Assembly (NCBI GenBank): GCA_937863205.1 | Contig: CALMGA010000257.1 | Location: 1 to 36,521, forward strand | Length of the DNA: 36,521 bases | Direction of reading: 5' to 3' | Source: an uncultured Beijerinckiaceae bacterium | GTDB taxonomy: Bacteria > Pseudomonadota > Alphaproteobacteria > Rhizobiales > Beijerinckiaceae | Shown here: piece after piece, positions 9,618-17,219 of the stretch | Layout of the letters: every line of letters starts with the position of its first letter | How positions within the stretch are numbered: the first letter of the stretch is position 1 | Position numbers and translations under genes: made by a program | Notes under the pieces: generated by a model | What the model saw: only the letters and a program-made list of their open reading frames with translations | Databases searched by the model: none | What the model was told of the DNA's origin: nothing

Positions 9618-10520
9618 ATGGTGGATCTGGCAACGGCTGGGGAGCTCAGCGCGACACCCGCTGCCAAGGCGACGACGACCACGACCTTTTCGGCCGACGT
9701 CCTCGTCGAGTCGCAGAAGCGGCCGGTTCTCGTGCACTTCCTGTCCAGGCGCAGCGAGGCCTGCAAGGCGTTGCAAGGCGTGCTGGAGCGCGTCACCGCG
9801 GCGACCGATGGAAAGGTCAAGCTCGTCAGCATGGACATCGACGCCCATCCGCAAATCGCCGGGCGGCTCGGCATCCGGCAGGTGCCCGCGGTTTACGCCT
9901 TTCAGCGCGGGCAGCCGGTTGACGGCTTCGTGGGGGCTTTGCCCGAGGTTCAGGTCAAGGCGTTCCTGGAGCGGCTGGTCGGCCCGCTCGACGACGGGCT
10001 CGATGAAGCCCTGGCCGAAGCGGATACCGCGCTCGCCGGCGGCGACATCGAGACGGCGGCGGCGATCTTTTCCGCCATCCTCGACCAGGATCCCGAGAAC
10101 CCCGTGGCGAACGGCGGCCTTGCCCGGGCTCTCGTCGCGGCCGGCGACCTTGAGGGCGCGAGGGACCTGCTCGCGAGGCTGCCGCCGTCGAGCGCCAGGG
10201 ATAAGGCCGTGGTAGCGGCGCAGGCTGCGCTCGACGTCGCGGATCAGGCGACCGGCCTCGGCGATCTCGCCGACCTCGCCGCCAGGGTCCAGGCCGATCC
10301 CAACGACCATCAGGCGAGGTTCGACTTGGCGCTGGGCCTCAACGGCAAGAACAAGCGGGACGAAGCCGCCGATGCCCTGCTCGCTTCCATCAAGCTCGAT
10401 CGCAGCTGGAACGAAGGCGCGGCTCGTCGGCAGCTCCTGCAGTTCTTTGAAGCCTGGGGGCTCATGGACCCGATGACGCTGGCGGCACGTCGGAAGCTCT
10501 CGACGCTCCTTTTCTCGTGA
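9618..10520 (+). CDS. cnoX: Thioredoxin-like co-chaperone of the CnoX/YbbN type
   Basis: About 300 residues: an N-terminal thioredoxin fold (about 20-130) and a C-terminal TPR-like region rich in paired Ala/Asp/Leu helices (about 135-300). The usual WCGPC is replaced by RRSEACKAL, an S-x-x-C in place of C-x-x-C; E. coli CnoX likewise has S-x-x-C and acts as a holdase that hands clients to GroEL/DnaK. The cis-Pro region GIRQVPAVYAFQRGQPVDGFVG is intact. I place the start at ATG 9618, after GAGAGGAAG, because the open frame upstream is low-complexity and overlaps the minus-strand promoter at 9474-9498. The Lon N-domain gene follows after 37 bases, and together with the Trm112-like gene they look like one protein-quality operon. 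Confidence 0.88.
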   Translation: MVDLATAGELSATPAAKATTTTTFSADVLVESQKRPVLVHFLSRRSEACKALQGVLERVTAATDGKVKLVSMDIDAHPQIAGRLGIRQVPAVYAFQRGQPVDGFVGALPEVQVKAFLERLVGPLDDGLDEALAEADTALAGGDIETAAAIFSAILDQDPENPVANGGLARALVAAGDLEGARDLLARLPPSSARDKAVVAAQAALDVADQATGLGDLADLAARVQADPNDHQARFDLALGLNGKNKRDEAADALLASIKLDRSWNEGAARRQLLQFFEAWGLMDPMTLAARRKLSTLLFS

Positions 10521-10557
10521 GACGGATGCGCCCCGCCCCGGGCGCGAGGAACCCACC

Positions 10558-11226
10558 ATGTCAACTTCGTCCGGCGCCCTCGGCCTCGATCGCATGCCGA
10601 GCGCGCTCCCACTCTTCCCGCTGTCGGGGGCCCTGCTCCTGCCGCGCGGTCAGCTGCCGCTCAACATCTTCGAGCCGCGCTACCTCGCGATGATCGATGA
10701 TGCCTTGAAGTCGCATCGCCTGATCGGGATGATCCAGCCGGACCTCGGCGCCAACGAGGAGCAGAGAACGCCCTCGCTGTGTTCGGTCGGCTGCAGCGGC
10801 CGCGTGACCCAGTTCGCGGAAACGGATGACGGGCGCTACATCGTCATGCTGACCGGCGTGGCCCGCTTCGCCATGGTGGAGGAGATCGCGGCGGTGACCC
10901 CGTACCGACAGGGCCGCGTCGACTTTTCCCGCTTCGCCGCCGACTTCCAGCCGCGCGTGGGCGAGGACCGCGTCGACCGCGGCGGCGTGCTCAAGGCGCT
11001 GCGCGACTTCGCGGAAGTGCGCAAGCTTCAGATCGATTGGGACTCGATCAACGAGGCGCCCAACGAGGCGTTGGTCAACGCCCTCTCGATGATGAGCCCT
11101 TTCGGCCCGCGCGAGAAACAGGCCCTGCTCGAAGCCGGCGACCTCAAGGGACGCGCCGAGGTGCTGGTGGCGATCACCGAGATCGAACTGGCGCGCGGCC
11201 AGAACGCGCCCTCGTCGCTGCAATAG
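10558..11226 (+). CDS. Lon N-terminal-domain protein (LON substrate-binding domain)
   Basis: Stand-alone LON N-terminal domain, 222 residues, lacking the AAA+ and protease parts of Lon. Typical motifs are ALPLFPLSGALLLPRGQLPL near the start, NIFEPRYLAMIDDAL, and RFAMVEEI with PYRQGRVDFSRF further on. This domain binds unfolded or regulatory substrates in Lon; free-standing versions are common next to the YbbN/CnoX gene in alphaproteobacteria, but their role is not established. GAGGA precedes the ATG. The Trm112-like gene starts three bases after the stop, so the genes are very probably co-transcribed. Confidence 0.92.
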   Translation: MSTSSGALGLDRMPSALPLFPLSGALLLPRGQLPLNIFEPRYLAMIDDALKSHRLIGMIQPDLGANEEQRTPSLCSVGCSGRVTQFAETDDGRYIVMLTGVARFAMVEEIAAVTPYRQGRVDFSRFAADFQPRVGEDRVDRGGVLKALRDFAEVRKLQIDWDSINEAPNEALVNALSMMSPFGPREKQALLEAGDLKGRAEVLVAITEIELARGQNAPSSLQ

Positions 11227-11229
11227 TAG

Positions 11230-11472
11230 GTGGCACCCGTGGAGAACAGCAAGTCACCTCAGGAACCGGCGACGGCGCCGCCGGCCAACTCCGAGCCGAC
11301 GCGCATCGATCCCCGGCTGCTGGAGATCCTGGTGTGTCCGCTGACCAAGACGGTTCTGGAATACGATCGTGCCGCCCAGGAGCTGATCTCGCGGGCGGCC
11401 CACCTCGCCTATCCCATCCGAGACGGCATTCCCATCATGCTGCCGGAAGAGGCCCGGCCCATCGAAGGTTGA
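11230..11472 (+). CDS. Trm112/YcaR-family small protein
   Basis: Eighty residues. After a Pro/Ala/Ser-rich leader of about 28 residues comes the Trm112-like core [21 protein letters not shown], then [25 protein letters not shown]. In eukaryotes and archaea Trm112 activates methyltransferases. Bacterial versions are uncharacterised, and many keep a C-x-x-C; here only one Cys remains, in VCPLT, so zinc binding by that site is unlikely. The GTG start at 11230 lies three bases after the Lon N-domain stop. It converges with pntB, with only 13 bases between the two stop codons. Confidence 0.88.
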   Translation: MAPVENSKSPQEPATAPPANSEPTRIDPRLLEILVCPLTKTVLEYDRAAQELISRAAHLAYPIRDGIPIMLPEEARPIEG

Positions 11473-11485
11473 CCGGCCGCCGGAC

Positions 11486-12919
11486 CTACGCGGCCAGGTT
11501 CTTCAGCACGCTTTCGACCGTCTTCTTGGCATCGCCGAACAGCATCATCGTGTTGTCGCGGAAGAACAGCTCGTTCTCGACGCCGGCGTAGCCCGAGCCC
11601 ATGCCGCGCTTGAGGAACAGCACGGTCTTCGCCTTCTCCACGTCAAGGATCGGCATGCCGTAGATCGCCGACGACTTGTCGGTCTTGGCGGCGGGATTGG
11701 TGACGTCGTTGGCGCCGATCACGAAGGCCACGTCCGCCTGCCCAAAGGCGGAGTTGATGTCTTCCAGTTCGAACACCTCGTCGTAGGGCACGTTGGCCTC
11801 GGCCAGCAGCACGTTCATGTGACCGGGCATGCGGCCGGCGACCGGGTGGATGGCGTACTTCACGTCGACGCCCTCGTGCTTCAGCGTGTCGGCCATCTCG
11901 CGCAGGGCGTGCTGGGCCTGCGCCACCGCCATGCCGTAGCCTGGCACGATGATGATGGAGGAGGCGTTCTGCATGATGTAGGCGGCATCCTCCGCCGAGC
12001 CCTTCTTGACCGGCCGCGTTTCTTTGGTGCCGCCGGCACCGGCCGCCGCCTCGCCGCCGAAGCCGCCGAGGATCACGGAGATGAACGAGCGGTTCATGCC
12101 CTTGCACATGATGTATGACAGGATCGCGCCCGACGAGCCGACCAGCGCCCCGGTGATGATGAGCGCGAGGTTGCCCAGCGTGAAGCCGATGCCCGCCGCC
12201 GCCCAGCCGGAGTAGGAGTTCAGCATCGACACCACCACCGGCATGTCGGCGCCGCCGATCGGGACGATGATGAGGAAGCCCAGAGCGAAGGAGGCCAGCG
12301 CGATCAGCCAGAACACCAGAAGGCTCTGGGTGTAGATGAACACGATCACCATGGTCACGATCGACAGGGCGAGCGTGATGTTGATGAAATGGCGCTGCGG
12401 CAGGATGATCGGCGCGCCGCCGGAAACGCGGGCGAGCACCGGATTGGCCCACTTGCGGCCGTCGAGCTTCAGGAAGGCGATCACGGAGCCGGAGAAGGTG
12501 ATGGCGCCGATGGCGAGGCCGAGCGACATTTCGATCGTCGAAGCGCCGTGGATGTTGCCGGGCTCGCCGATGCCGAAAGCCTGCGGGGCGTAGGCGGCGC
12601 CGGCGGCGACGAAGACGGCGGCGAGGCCGACCAGCGCGTGGAACAGGGCCACCAGCTGCGGCATGTCCGTCATCTTGATGGTGCGGGCGCGCCACGCCCC
12701 GATGGCACCGCCGAGGCCGATGCCGGCGATCACGAAGAACCAGGACCCGAAGCCGGCGGGCGGCCGGTAGGCCAGCGTGGTCAGCACGGCGAGGCCCATG
12801 CCGGCCATGCCCAGGCGGTTGCCCTGGCGCGAGCTCGCCGGCGAAGACAGGCCGCGCAGCGACAGGATGAAGAGGATGCCCGCGATCAGGTAAAGGAACG
12901 CGGCGAGGTTCGCACTCAT
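11486..12919 (-). CDS. pntB: Proton-translocating NAD(P) transhydrogenase, beta subunit
   Basis: Beta subunit of the membrane transhydrogenase that couples proton entry to hydride transfer from NADH to NADP+. The protein has 477 residues. The N-terminal two thirds are a chain of hydrophobic helices forming the proton channel (domain II). The C-terminal part is the NADP-binding domain III, with the inverted fold marked by IIIVPGYGMAVAQAQ, YAIHPVAGRMPGHMNVLLAEA, VIGANDVTNPAA and GYAGVENELFF. It starts at 12919, directly against the pntAB stop at 12920-12922. It completes the three-gene complex and probably supplies or drains NADPH relative to the Zwf/Gnd operon nearby. Confidence 0.97.
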   Translation of the reverse strand: MSANLAAFLYLIAGILFILSLRGLSSPASSRQGNRLGMAGMGLAVLTTLAYRPPAGFGSWFFVIAGIGLGGAIGAWRARTIKMTDMPQLVALFHALVGLAAVFVAAGAAYAPQAFGIGEPGNIHGASTIEMSLGLAIGAITFSGSVIAFLKLDGRKWANPVLARVSGGAPIILPQRHFINITLALSIVTMVIVFIYTQSLLVFWLIALASFALGFLIIVPIGGADMPVVVSMLNSYSGWAAAGIGFTLGNLALIITGALVGSSGAILSYIMCKGMNRSFISVILGGFGGEAAAGAGGTKETRPVKKGSAEDAAYIMQNASSIIIVPGYGMAVAQAQHALREMADTLKHEGVDVKYAIHPVAGRMPGHMNVLLAEANVPYDEVFELEDINSAFGQADVAFVIGANDVTNPAAKTDKSSAIYGMPILDVEKAKTVLFLKRGMGSGYAGVENELFFRDNTMMLFGDAKKTVESVLKNLAA

Positions 12920-13420
12920 CTAGGCTGAGCCCTTTTTCTTGTACATGCCGAGCATGCGCTCGGTGACGAGGAAGCCGCCGAAGATGTTCACGGAGGCGAG
13001 CACCAGAGCGATGAAGCCGAAGAACTTGGCCCAGATCGGCCCGTCGTTGCCGTAGCCCGAGGCGTCGACGCCGACCGACAGCAGGGCTCCGACCACGATC
13101 ACGGAGGAAATGGCGTTGGTGACGCTCATCAGCGGCGTGTGCAGCGCCGGCGTCACCGACCACACCACGTAGAAGCCGATGAAGCAGGCCAGGGCGAGGA
13201 TCGCGAGGCGGAACACGAAGGGGTCGATAACGCCACCCGTGGCGGCATGAGCCACCACCGCGCCGACGTCGGCTCCGGCCGCCGCGCCGCCGCCCCCGCC
13301 GGGAGGAGCCATGTGGGCGATCTGGTTGGCGTAGGCCTGCGCCTGATCGGCGGCATGGCGGGCAGCGTCGGCCGCCGCCTGGGCGCGTTCGAGGAGGGTG
13401 GCTGGGGTGTCAGCGGCCAT
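12920..13420 (-). CDS. pntAB: NAD(P) transhydrogenase alpha subunit, membrane part
   Basis: The membrane (domain II) portion of the alpha subunit, encoded separately from the NAD-binding part as in many alphaproteobacteria. It has 166 residues, longer than the usual roughly 100-140 because of an Ala/Gln-rich helical N-terminus (residues 1-45) followed by a Gly/Ala stretch. The hydrophobic core [39 protein letters not shown] and [22 protein letters not shown] is characteristic. The gene lies between pntAA (30 bases upstream) and pntB (immediately downstream). The low-complexity N-terminus may be a docking helix; that is inference. Confidence 0.95.
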   Translation of the reverse strand: MAADTPATLLERAQAAADAARHAADQAQAYANQIAHMAPPGGGGGAAAGADVGAVVAHAATGGVIDPFVFRLAILALACFIGFYVVWSVTPALHTPLMSVTNAISSVIVVGALLSVGVDASGYGNDGPIWAKFFGFIALVLASVNIFGGFLVTERMLGMYKKKGSA

Positions 13421-13450
13421 GGATCACATCTCTTGGGAAAACATACGGAC

Positions 13451-14740
13451 TCAGGCTGCCCTGCCCGAATTGGCGGCCTCGGACGAGGCTTGGGCGTGCG
13501 TCGCCTGATCGGGCCTGACCTGATCGAGGCCTGCCTGATCGGGGCCCGCCTGATCGGGGCCCGCCTGATCGGCGGCCGGCGTGGGCGTGGTTGGCTTGTC
13601 GGTTGCGCCGCCGGTCAGGTTGGGATGGACGAGCTTGCCGTCCCTCGTCAGCAGGGTCGCCTTGACGATCTCGTCATCCCACGGGATCGCGAAGCCCTTG
13701 CTGTCCTTGTCGATGAAGGTTTCCACGAAGGCGAACAGGTTCTTGGCGTAAAGCGAGGACGCGGTGGCCGGCACCTTGCCGGCGACGTTGAGCGAGCCGA
13801 CGATCTTGACGCCGTTGTCGGTGAGGGTGGTTTCGCCGGGCACCGTCATCTCGCAGTTGCCGCCGCGCTCGGCGGCGAGGTCGATGATGACCGAGCCTGG
13901 CTTCATCGCCTTGACCATGTCGGCCGAAACGAGCCTGGGCGCCGGCCGGCCGGGGATCAGGGCGGTGGTGATGACGATGTCCTGCTTGGCGATGTGGCCC
14001 TTCACCAACTCACGCTGGCGCTCCTGGTATTGCGCGCTCATTTCCTTGGCGTAGCCGCCCGAGGTTTCCGCCTGCTTGAACTCCTCGTCCTCGACGGCGA
14101 CGAACTTGGCGCCGAGCGACTCGACCTGCTCCTTGGTGGCGGGGCGCACGTCCGTCGCGGTCACGATGCAGCCGAGGCGCCGCGCCGTGGCGATCGCCTG
14201 CAGGCCGGCGACGCCGACGCCCATGATGAACGTCTTGGCGGCCGGCACCGTGCCGGCGGCCGTCATCATCATCGGCATCGCGCGCCCGTATTCGGCGGCC
14301 GCGTCCACCACCGCCCGATAGCCGGCGATGTTGGCCTGCGACGACAGCACGTCCATCACCTGGGCGCGGGTGATGCGCGGCATGAACTCCATCGCGAAGG
14401 CGCTGGCGCCCACCTCCGCAAGCGAGCGCATGGCGTCCTCGTGGCCGTAAGGATCCATCACCGCGACAACGGCGGCGCCCTTCTTCAATCCTTCGAGGTC
14501 GGCGGCGCTGGGGCGGCGAACCCGTAGCACCACGTCGGCGTCGCGCACGGTGTCGGGCGCGGAGTGGGCGATGGTGGCGCCCATCGCCTCATAGGCGTTG
14601 TCGTAGAACCCCGATGCGCGGCCGGCACCGGATTGCACCACCACGTCGACGTTCAGGGCCTTGAAGCGCTTCACGGTGTCGGGGGTGGCGGCGACCCGAT
14701 GCTCGGACGGGTCGCTTTCCGCGGGAACGGCGATACGCAT
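13451..14740 (-). CDS. pntAA: NAD(P) transhydrogenase alpha subunit, NAD-binding part
   Basis: Soluble domain I of the transhydrogenase, which binds NAD(H); related to alanine dehydrogenase. It has 429 residues. It begins MRIAVPAESDPSEHRVAATP, has the Rossmann stretch VMGVGVAGLQAIATARRLG in the form KTFIMGVGVAGLQAI, and contains RITRAQVMDVLSSQANIAGYRAV. The core ends near residue 380; the last 45 or so residues are a Pro/Gln/Asp-rich tail made of DQAGP repeats (DNA repeat 13503-13577). GGAGA precedes the ATG at 14740. The oxidase subunit IV gene ends 77 bases upstream, a familiar gene order in Hyphomicrobiales. Confidence 0.96.
   Translation of the reverse strand: MRIAVPAESDPSEHRVAATPDTVKRFKALNVDVVVQSGAGRASGFYDNAYEAMGATIAHSAPDTVRDADVVLRVRRPSAADLEGLKKGAAVVAVMDPYGHEDAMRSLAEVGASAFAMEFMPRITRAQVMDVLSSQANIAGYRAVVDAAAEYGRAMPMMMTAAGTVPAAKTFIMGVGVAGLQAIATARRLGCIVTATDVRPATKEQVESLGAKFVAVEDEEFKQAETSGGYAKEMSAQYQERQRELVKGHIAKQDIVITTALIPGRPAPRLVSADMVKAMKPGSVIIDLAAERGGNCEMTVPGETTLTDNGVKIVGSLNVAGKVPATASSLYAKNLFAFVETFIDKDSKGFAIPWDDEIVKATLLTRDGKLVHPNLTGGATDKPTTPTPAADQAGPDQAGPDQAGLDQVRPDQATHAQASSEAANSGRAA
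13503..13577. repeat. Five 15-bp tandem repeats inside pntAA
   Basis: The octamer CCTGATCG recurs at 13503, 13518, 13533, 13548 and 13563, exactly 15 bases apart, with GGGGCCCG-type filler. On the coding strand the units give the pentapeptides DQAGP, DQAGP, DQAGL, DQVRP and DQATH. The period is a multiple of three, so unit gain or loss keeps the frame. The units differ increasingly toward the 3' end of the gene. Confidence 0.9.
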
Positions 14741-14817
14741 GTCAATCTCCGGCCATGACGGCCCCGCCGATCAAGGCTTCCGTCAGAATGTCAGGTGGAA
14801 GGGTGCGAGGAGCCGGC

Positions 14818-14964
14818 TCAGCCCCACATCACGGCAAGAAAGATCACCACGCACACGGCACCGACCGTGATGAACTTCATCAGCCGCAGGAACAGGGCGT
14901 AGGTCGCCTCGTGCTCGGCATAGTCCATGTCCGAATGCCCGCCGGAGTCCAACGTGTCGGCCAT
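14818..14964 (-). CDS. aa3-type cytochrome c oxidase subunit IV
   Basis: Forty-eight residues: a polar head (MADTLDSGGHSDMDYAEHEA) and a single transmembrane helix beginning at about residue 22 (FLRLMKFITVGAVCVVIFLA). This matches the small bacterial aa3 oxidase subunit IV family, whose members have the DMDYxEHExTY signature seen here. It lies just upstream of pntAA on the same strand, where this family is often found, while the main oxidase genes are elsewhere. Too short for most gene finders, but the motif and position are convincing. It may share a promoter in 14965-15188 with the transhydrogenase genes. Confidence 0.88.
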   Translation of the reverse strand: MADTLDSGGHSDMDYAEHEATYALFLRLMKFITVGAVCVVIFLAVMWG

Positions 14965-15188
14965 CGTCCTCGGTGTCCCTCTGCCCGGCCTGCCGCCCGG
15001 CGCGATCGGCGCCAGCAACGCAATGCCGCGCGGTTGTCCCCGCGCGCGCCACCGTGTGCATGTCGTGCAGCAATTGCAACGATCGAGCTTGCTTGGCAAG
15101 TGGCCGAAGGCGGGAAACGAATGGCGGAAGGCCGGAAACGGTCGGTCGGGAGCCGGAAAGGCGCAACCGATCGAGGTGGTGCGGGCCG

Positions 15189-16586
15189 TCAGTTCGGGAC
15201 GCGGCCCCCGGTGCCCGCCGACACGAGCCCGACCTTCGCCAGCGCCGCGCCCTGCCGGGCGGCGAGCGCATCGATGTCGAAGTCGGTGATCAGCTCCTCG
15301 TAAAGGCGATGGAAGTTCAGCTTGGCGTCGAGATGGAGGAACACGCTGCCGAGCCCGATCGCCGCCCGGTCCATGAACACGAACTCGCGCGGCACGGTGA
15401 CCGGCCCTTTGGTCTTCAGCGCCTGGTGCAGCAGGAAGGCTTCGCGGCGGCCGTACTGGCCCGGCGCCACGCCGTCGGCCACCGTTCGTACCCGGTCGGT
15501 GAGCAGCGGCGCGTAGATGAAGCGTGCCCAGATGTTGAGCGTCTCGATGAGGTCCTTGGACAGGTTGCTGAAGCCCCACTGCTCGTAGGCGTGCACCACG
15601 CGCGCTTCGTCGTCGTTGACGAAGCCGCGGTAAAGGTCGACGACGCCGGCGGCGAAGCGCGGCGGGAAGATGCGGATGCAGCCGTAGTCCAGCAGGTTGA
15701 TGCCGGCCGGCTCGCCTTCGCCGGGTCCGTTCCCCCCTTCGCGGAAGACCGTGTAGTTGCCGGGATGGGGGTCTCCGTGGATCACGGCGTAGCGCGCCAT
15801 CGGGTGCCACCACGCCTTGAACATCGCAACGGCGAGGCGGTTGCGGGTCGTCTCGTCGGCCTCCTTGAAGGACAGCAGCTTCTCGCCCTCCAGCCAGCCC
15901 AGCGACAGCAGGCGGCGGGTCGAAAGATCGGCGTGGACGGCCGGCACGCGCACCTCGGGCGTGTTGGCGAGAATGGTGCCGTAGAGCGCGGCGTTGCGCG
16001 CCTCGTGACCGTAGTCCAGTTCTTCGCGCAGGCGGTCGCCGATTTCCTTGGCGGCCTCGCGGGTGTCGATGGCGGTGGAGAACTGGCGATGCAGACCAAA
16101 CAGCCAGTCGAGTTGCTTGAGGTCGGCTTCCACCGCCGACTGCATGTCGGGATACTGCAGCTTGCAGGCCAGCTGTGCGCCGGACCTGGTGGTGGCCTTG
16201 TGCACCTGTCCCAGCGAGGCGGCGGCGGCGGGGCGGAGGTCGAAGGCGCCGAAGCGAGCCTGCCAGTCGGGCCCGAGCTCGGCCTGCATGCGACGCTTGA
16301 CGAAGGCCGCGCCCATCGGCGGGGCGTCGCTCTGCAGCTTCTGCAGTTCTTCGGCATATTCGGGCGGCAGAAGGTCGGGAACGGTCGCCATCATCTGCGC
16401 GACCTTCATCATCGGCCCTTTCAGGCCGCCGAGCGCCTGGGTGAGCGCTGCCGCATTGGTGATCTGCCCGTTGGCCCCGAACAGCGCGCCGCGCGCCATG
16501 CGCGCCGCCACCCCGCTCATGTTGGCACCGACCCGCGCGTAGCGAGCGGCGCGAGCGGTGAAACGGTTGGCTTCGCTGTCGGGCAT
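15189..16586 (-). CDS. ABC1/UbiB-family atypical kinase-like protein
   Basis: A 465-residue member of the AarF/ABC1/UbiB family of atypical kinase or ATPase proteins, linked in general to ubiquinone and lipid metabolism. The family's KxGQ element is present as K61-V-A-Q64, with Ala for Gly, followed by MMATVPDLLPPEY. The Ala-rich nucleotide loop is AAAASLGQVHKA, the ATP-binding Lys lies in ACKLQYPDM, the catalytic motif is HGDPHPGNYTV and the metal motif is LLDYGC. No C-terminal membrane helices are evident, unlike UbiB itself. I chose ATG 16586 (MPDSEANRF); the frame extends to 16685 but that stretch does not look protein-like. No strong ribosome site is visible. The substrate is unknown and I give no symbol, as ubiB is probably a different gene. 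Confidence 0.88.
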   Translation of the reverse strand: MPDSEANRFTARAARYARVGANMSGVAARMARGALFGANGQITNAAALTQALGGLKGPMMKVAQMMATVPDLLPPEYAEELQKLQSDAPPMGAAFVKRRMQAELGPDWQARFGAFDLRPAAAASLGQVHKATTRSGAQLACKLQYPDMQSAVEADLKQLDWLFGLHRQFSTAIDTREAAKEIGDRLREELDYGHEARNAALYGTILANTPEVRVPAVHADLSTRRLLSLGWLEGEKLLSFKEADETTRNRLAVAMFKAWWHPMARYAVIHGDPHPGNYTVFREGGNGPGEGEPAGINLLDYGCIRIFPPRFAAGVVDLYRGFVNDDEARVVHAYEQWGFSNLSKDLIETLNIWARFIYAPLLTDRVRTVADGVAPGQYGRREAFLLHQALKTKGPVTVPREFVFMDRAAIGLGSVFLHLDAKLNFHRLYEELITDFDIDALAARQGAALAKVGLVSAGTGGRVPN

Positions 16587-16691
16587 GTCGATGAAAGTCT
16601 CGCGCTGATCGCGCAGACTTATGATCGACCTTTCCCCAAGTCGATGGCGACATAACAACATACGCCGCAGCCGGGCGGGCGCCACAGCGAG

Positions 16692-16710
16692 CGCATCCGA
16701 GCCGGATGCG
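16692..16710. other. Perfect 8-bp hairpin between the DUF2171 and ABC1 genes
   Basis: CGCATCCG (16692-16699) pairs perfectly with CGGATGCG (16703-16710) around a three-base loop. It lies between the stop of the DUF2171 gene at 16853 and the ABC1-family start at 16586, both on the minus strand. It has no T-run on either side, so it is either a factor-assisted terminator or a fragment of the GCATCCGATCCGG-type repeat found at 36349. Confidence 0.45.
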
Positions 16711-16852
16711 GGATCAGGCCGGGCGAAGCCGCGCCATTCCGAGGATCACGCGGGGCTTGCCCTCACCGCCTCCCGGAAGCGACGCAAATCGCGGCGCCCG
16801 GATGTTTCCCGCCGTCACGATTGATTCGACGGCCGTTTCGCCGTTCGGCGCT

Positions 16853-17086
16853 TCAACCCGTGCTCCATTCCCGCATCACCTCGTCGGCCGGCTTGCTGAG
16901 CGTGACGGTGCCGCCATCGACGGCGTGCACCAATTCGAGCGGGATGTAGTGATGGATGCCGCCGGCGTCGGGATCCTTCTTGGTCAGCTTGATCTGCGGA
17001 CCCTCGACTTTGTCCACGGTGCCGACGTGCTTGCCGTCGAGCCCGACGACGGCGGCGTGTTCCTTGATCTGAGCGGTGTCGACCAT
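16853..17086 (-). CDS. DUF2171-family small protein
   Basis: Seventy-seven residues, beginning MVDTAQIKEHAAVVGLDGKH. The pattern VGLDGKHVGTVDKVEG, IKLTKKDPDAGGIHHYIPLELV and a closing DEVMREW is typical of DUF2171, a small beta-rich fold like a PRC barrel. A strong AGGAGG lies just upstream of the ATG at 17086; longer starts to 17182 would make an Arg/Pro-rich leader and are unlikely. An imperfect EcfG promoter (17134-17109) precedes it. DUF2171 proteins have no defined biochemical role; a stress-related one is inference from the promoter. Confidence 0.85.
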   Translation of the reverse strand: MVDTAQIKEHAAVVGLDGKHVGTVDKVEGPQIKLTKKDPDAGGIHHYIPLELVHAVDGGTVTLSKPADEVMREWSTG

Positions 17087-17108
17087 GCGCGTCCTCCTGA
17101 ACCGGCTG

Positions 17109-17134
17109 AACCGCGGGCCGGACACGGCGGTTCC
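17109..17134 (-). promoter_or_regulatory. Imperfect EcfG-type promoter upstream of the DUF2171 gene
   Basis: On the minus strand GGAAC (17134-17130) is followed after 17 bases by GGTT (17112-17109). The consensus is GGAAC-N16/17-CGTT, so the -10 element has one mismatch. The distance to the ATG at 17086 is short, leaving a leader of about 15 bases that still holds the AGGAGG. Plausible but not secure. Confidence 0.4.
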
Positions 17135-17170
17135 TGCGAAGGGTTGAGGCGAACGCCGGAGGCGGCGGCG

Positions 17171-17219
17171 GACCGGATCCATTCGAAACCGCTGCGCTCG
17201 TTCCGGTTCAACGCTCTAG
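17171..17219. repeat. Diverged copy of the palindromic intergenic repeat
   Basis: The stretch CGAAACCGCTGCGCTCGTTC followed by CGGTTCAACGCTCTAGA lines up with the core of the copies at 9215-9253 and 36400-36430 (AAACCGCTGCGCACTTTTCG, then GTCCGATGCTCTA). Several positions have drifted and the outer stem is lost. As in copy 1, the terminal CTCTA supplies the TAG stop codon of a minus-strand gene, here at 17216-17218. Confidence 0.6.

Noticed and set aside
16853..17182. Longer form of the DUF2171 protein starting at 17182
   Set aside because: The extra 32 residues are Arg/Pro-rich and cross the EcfG-like promoter; AGGAGG marks the start at 17086.
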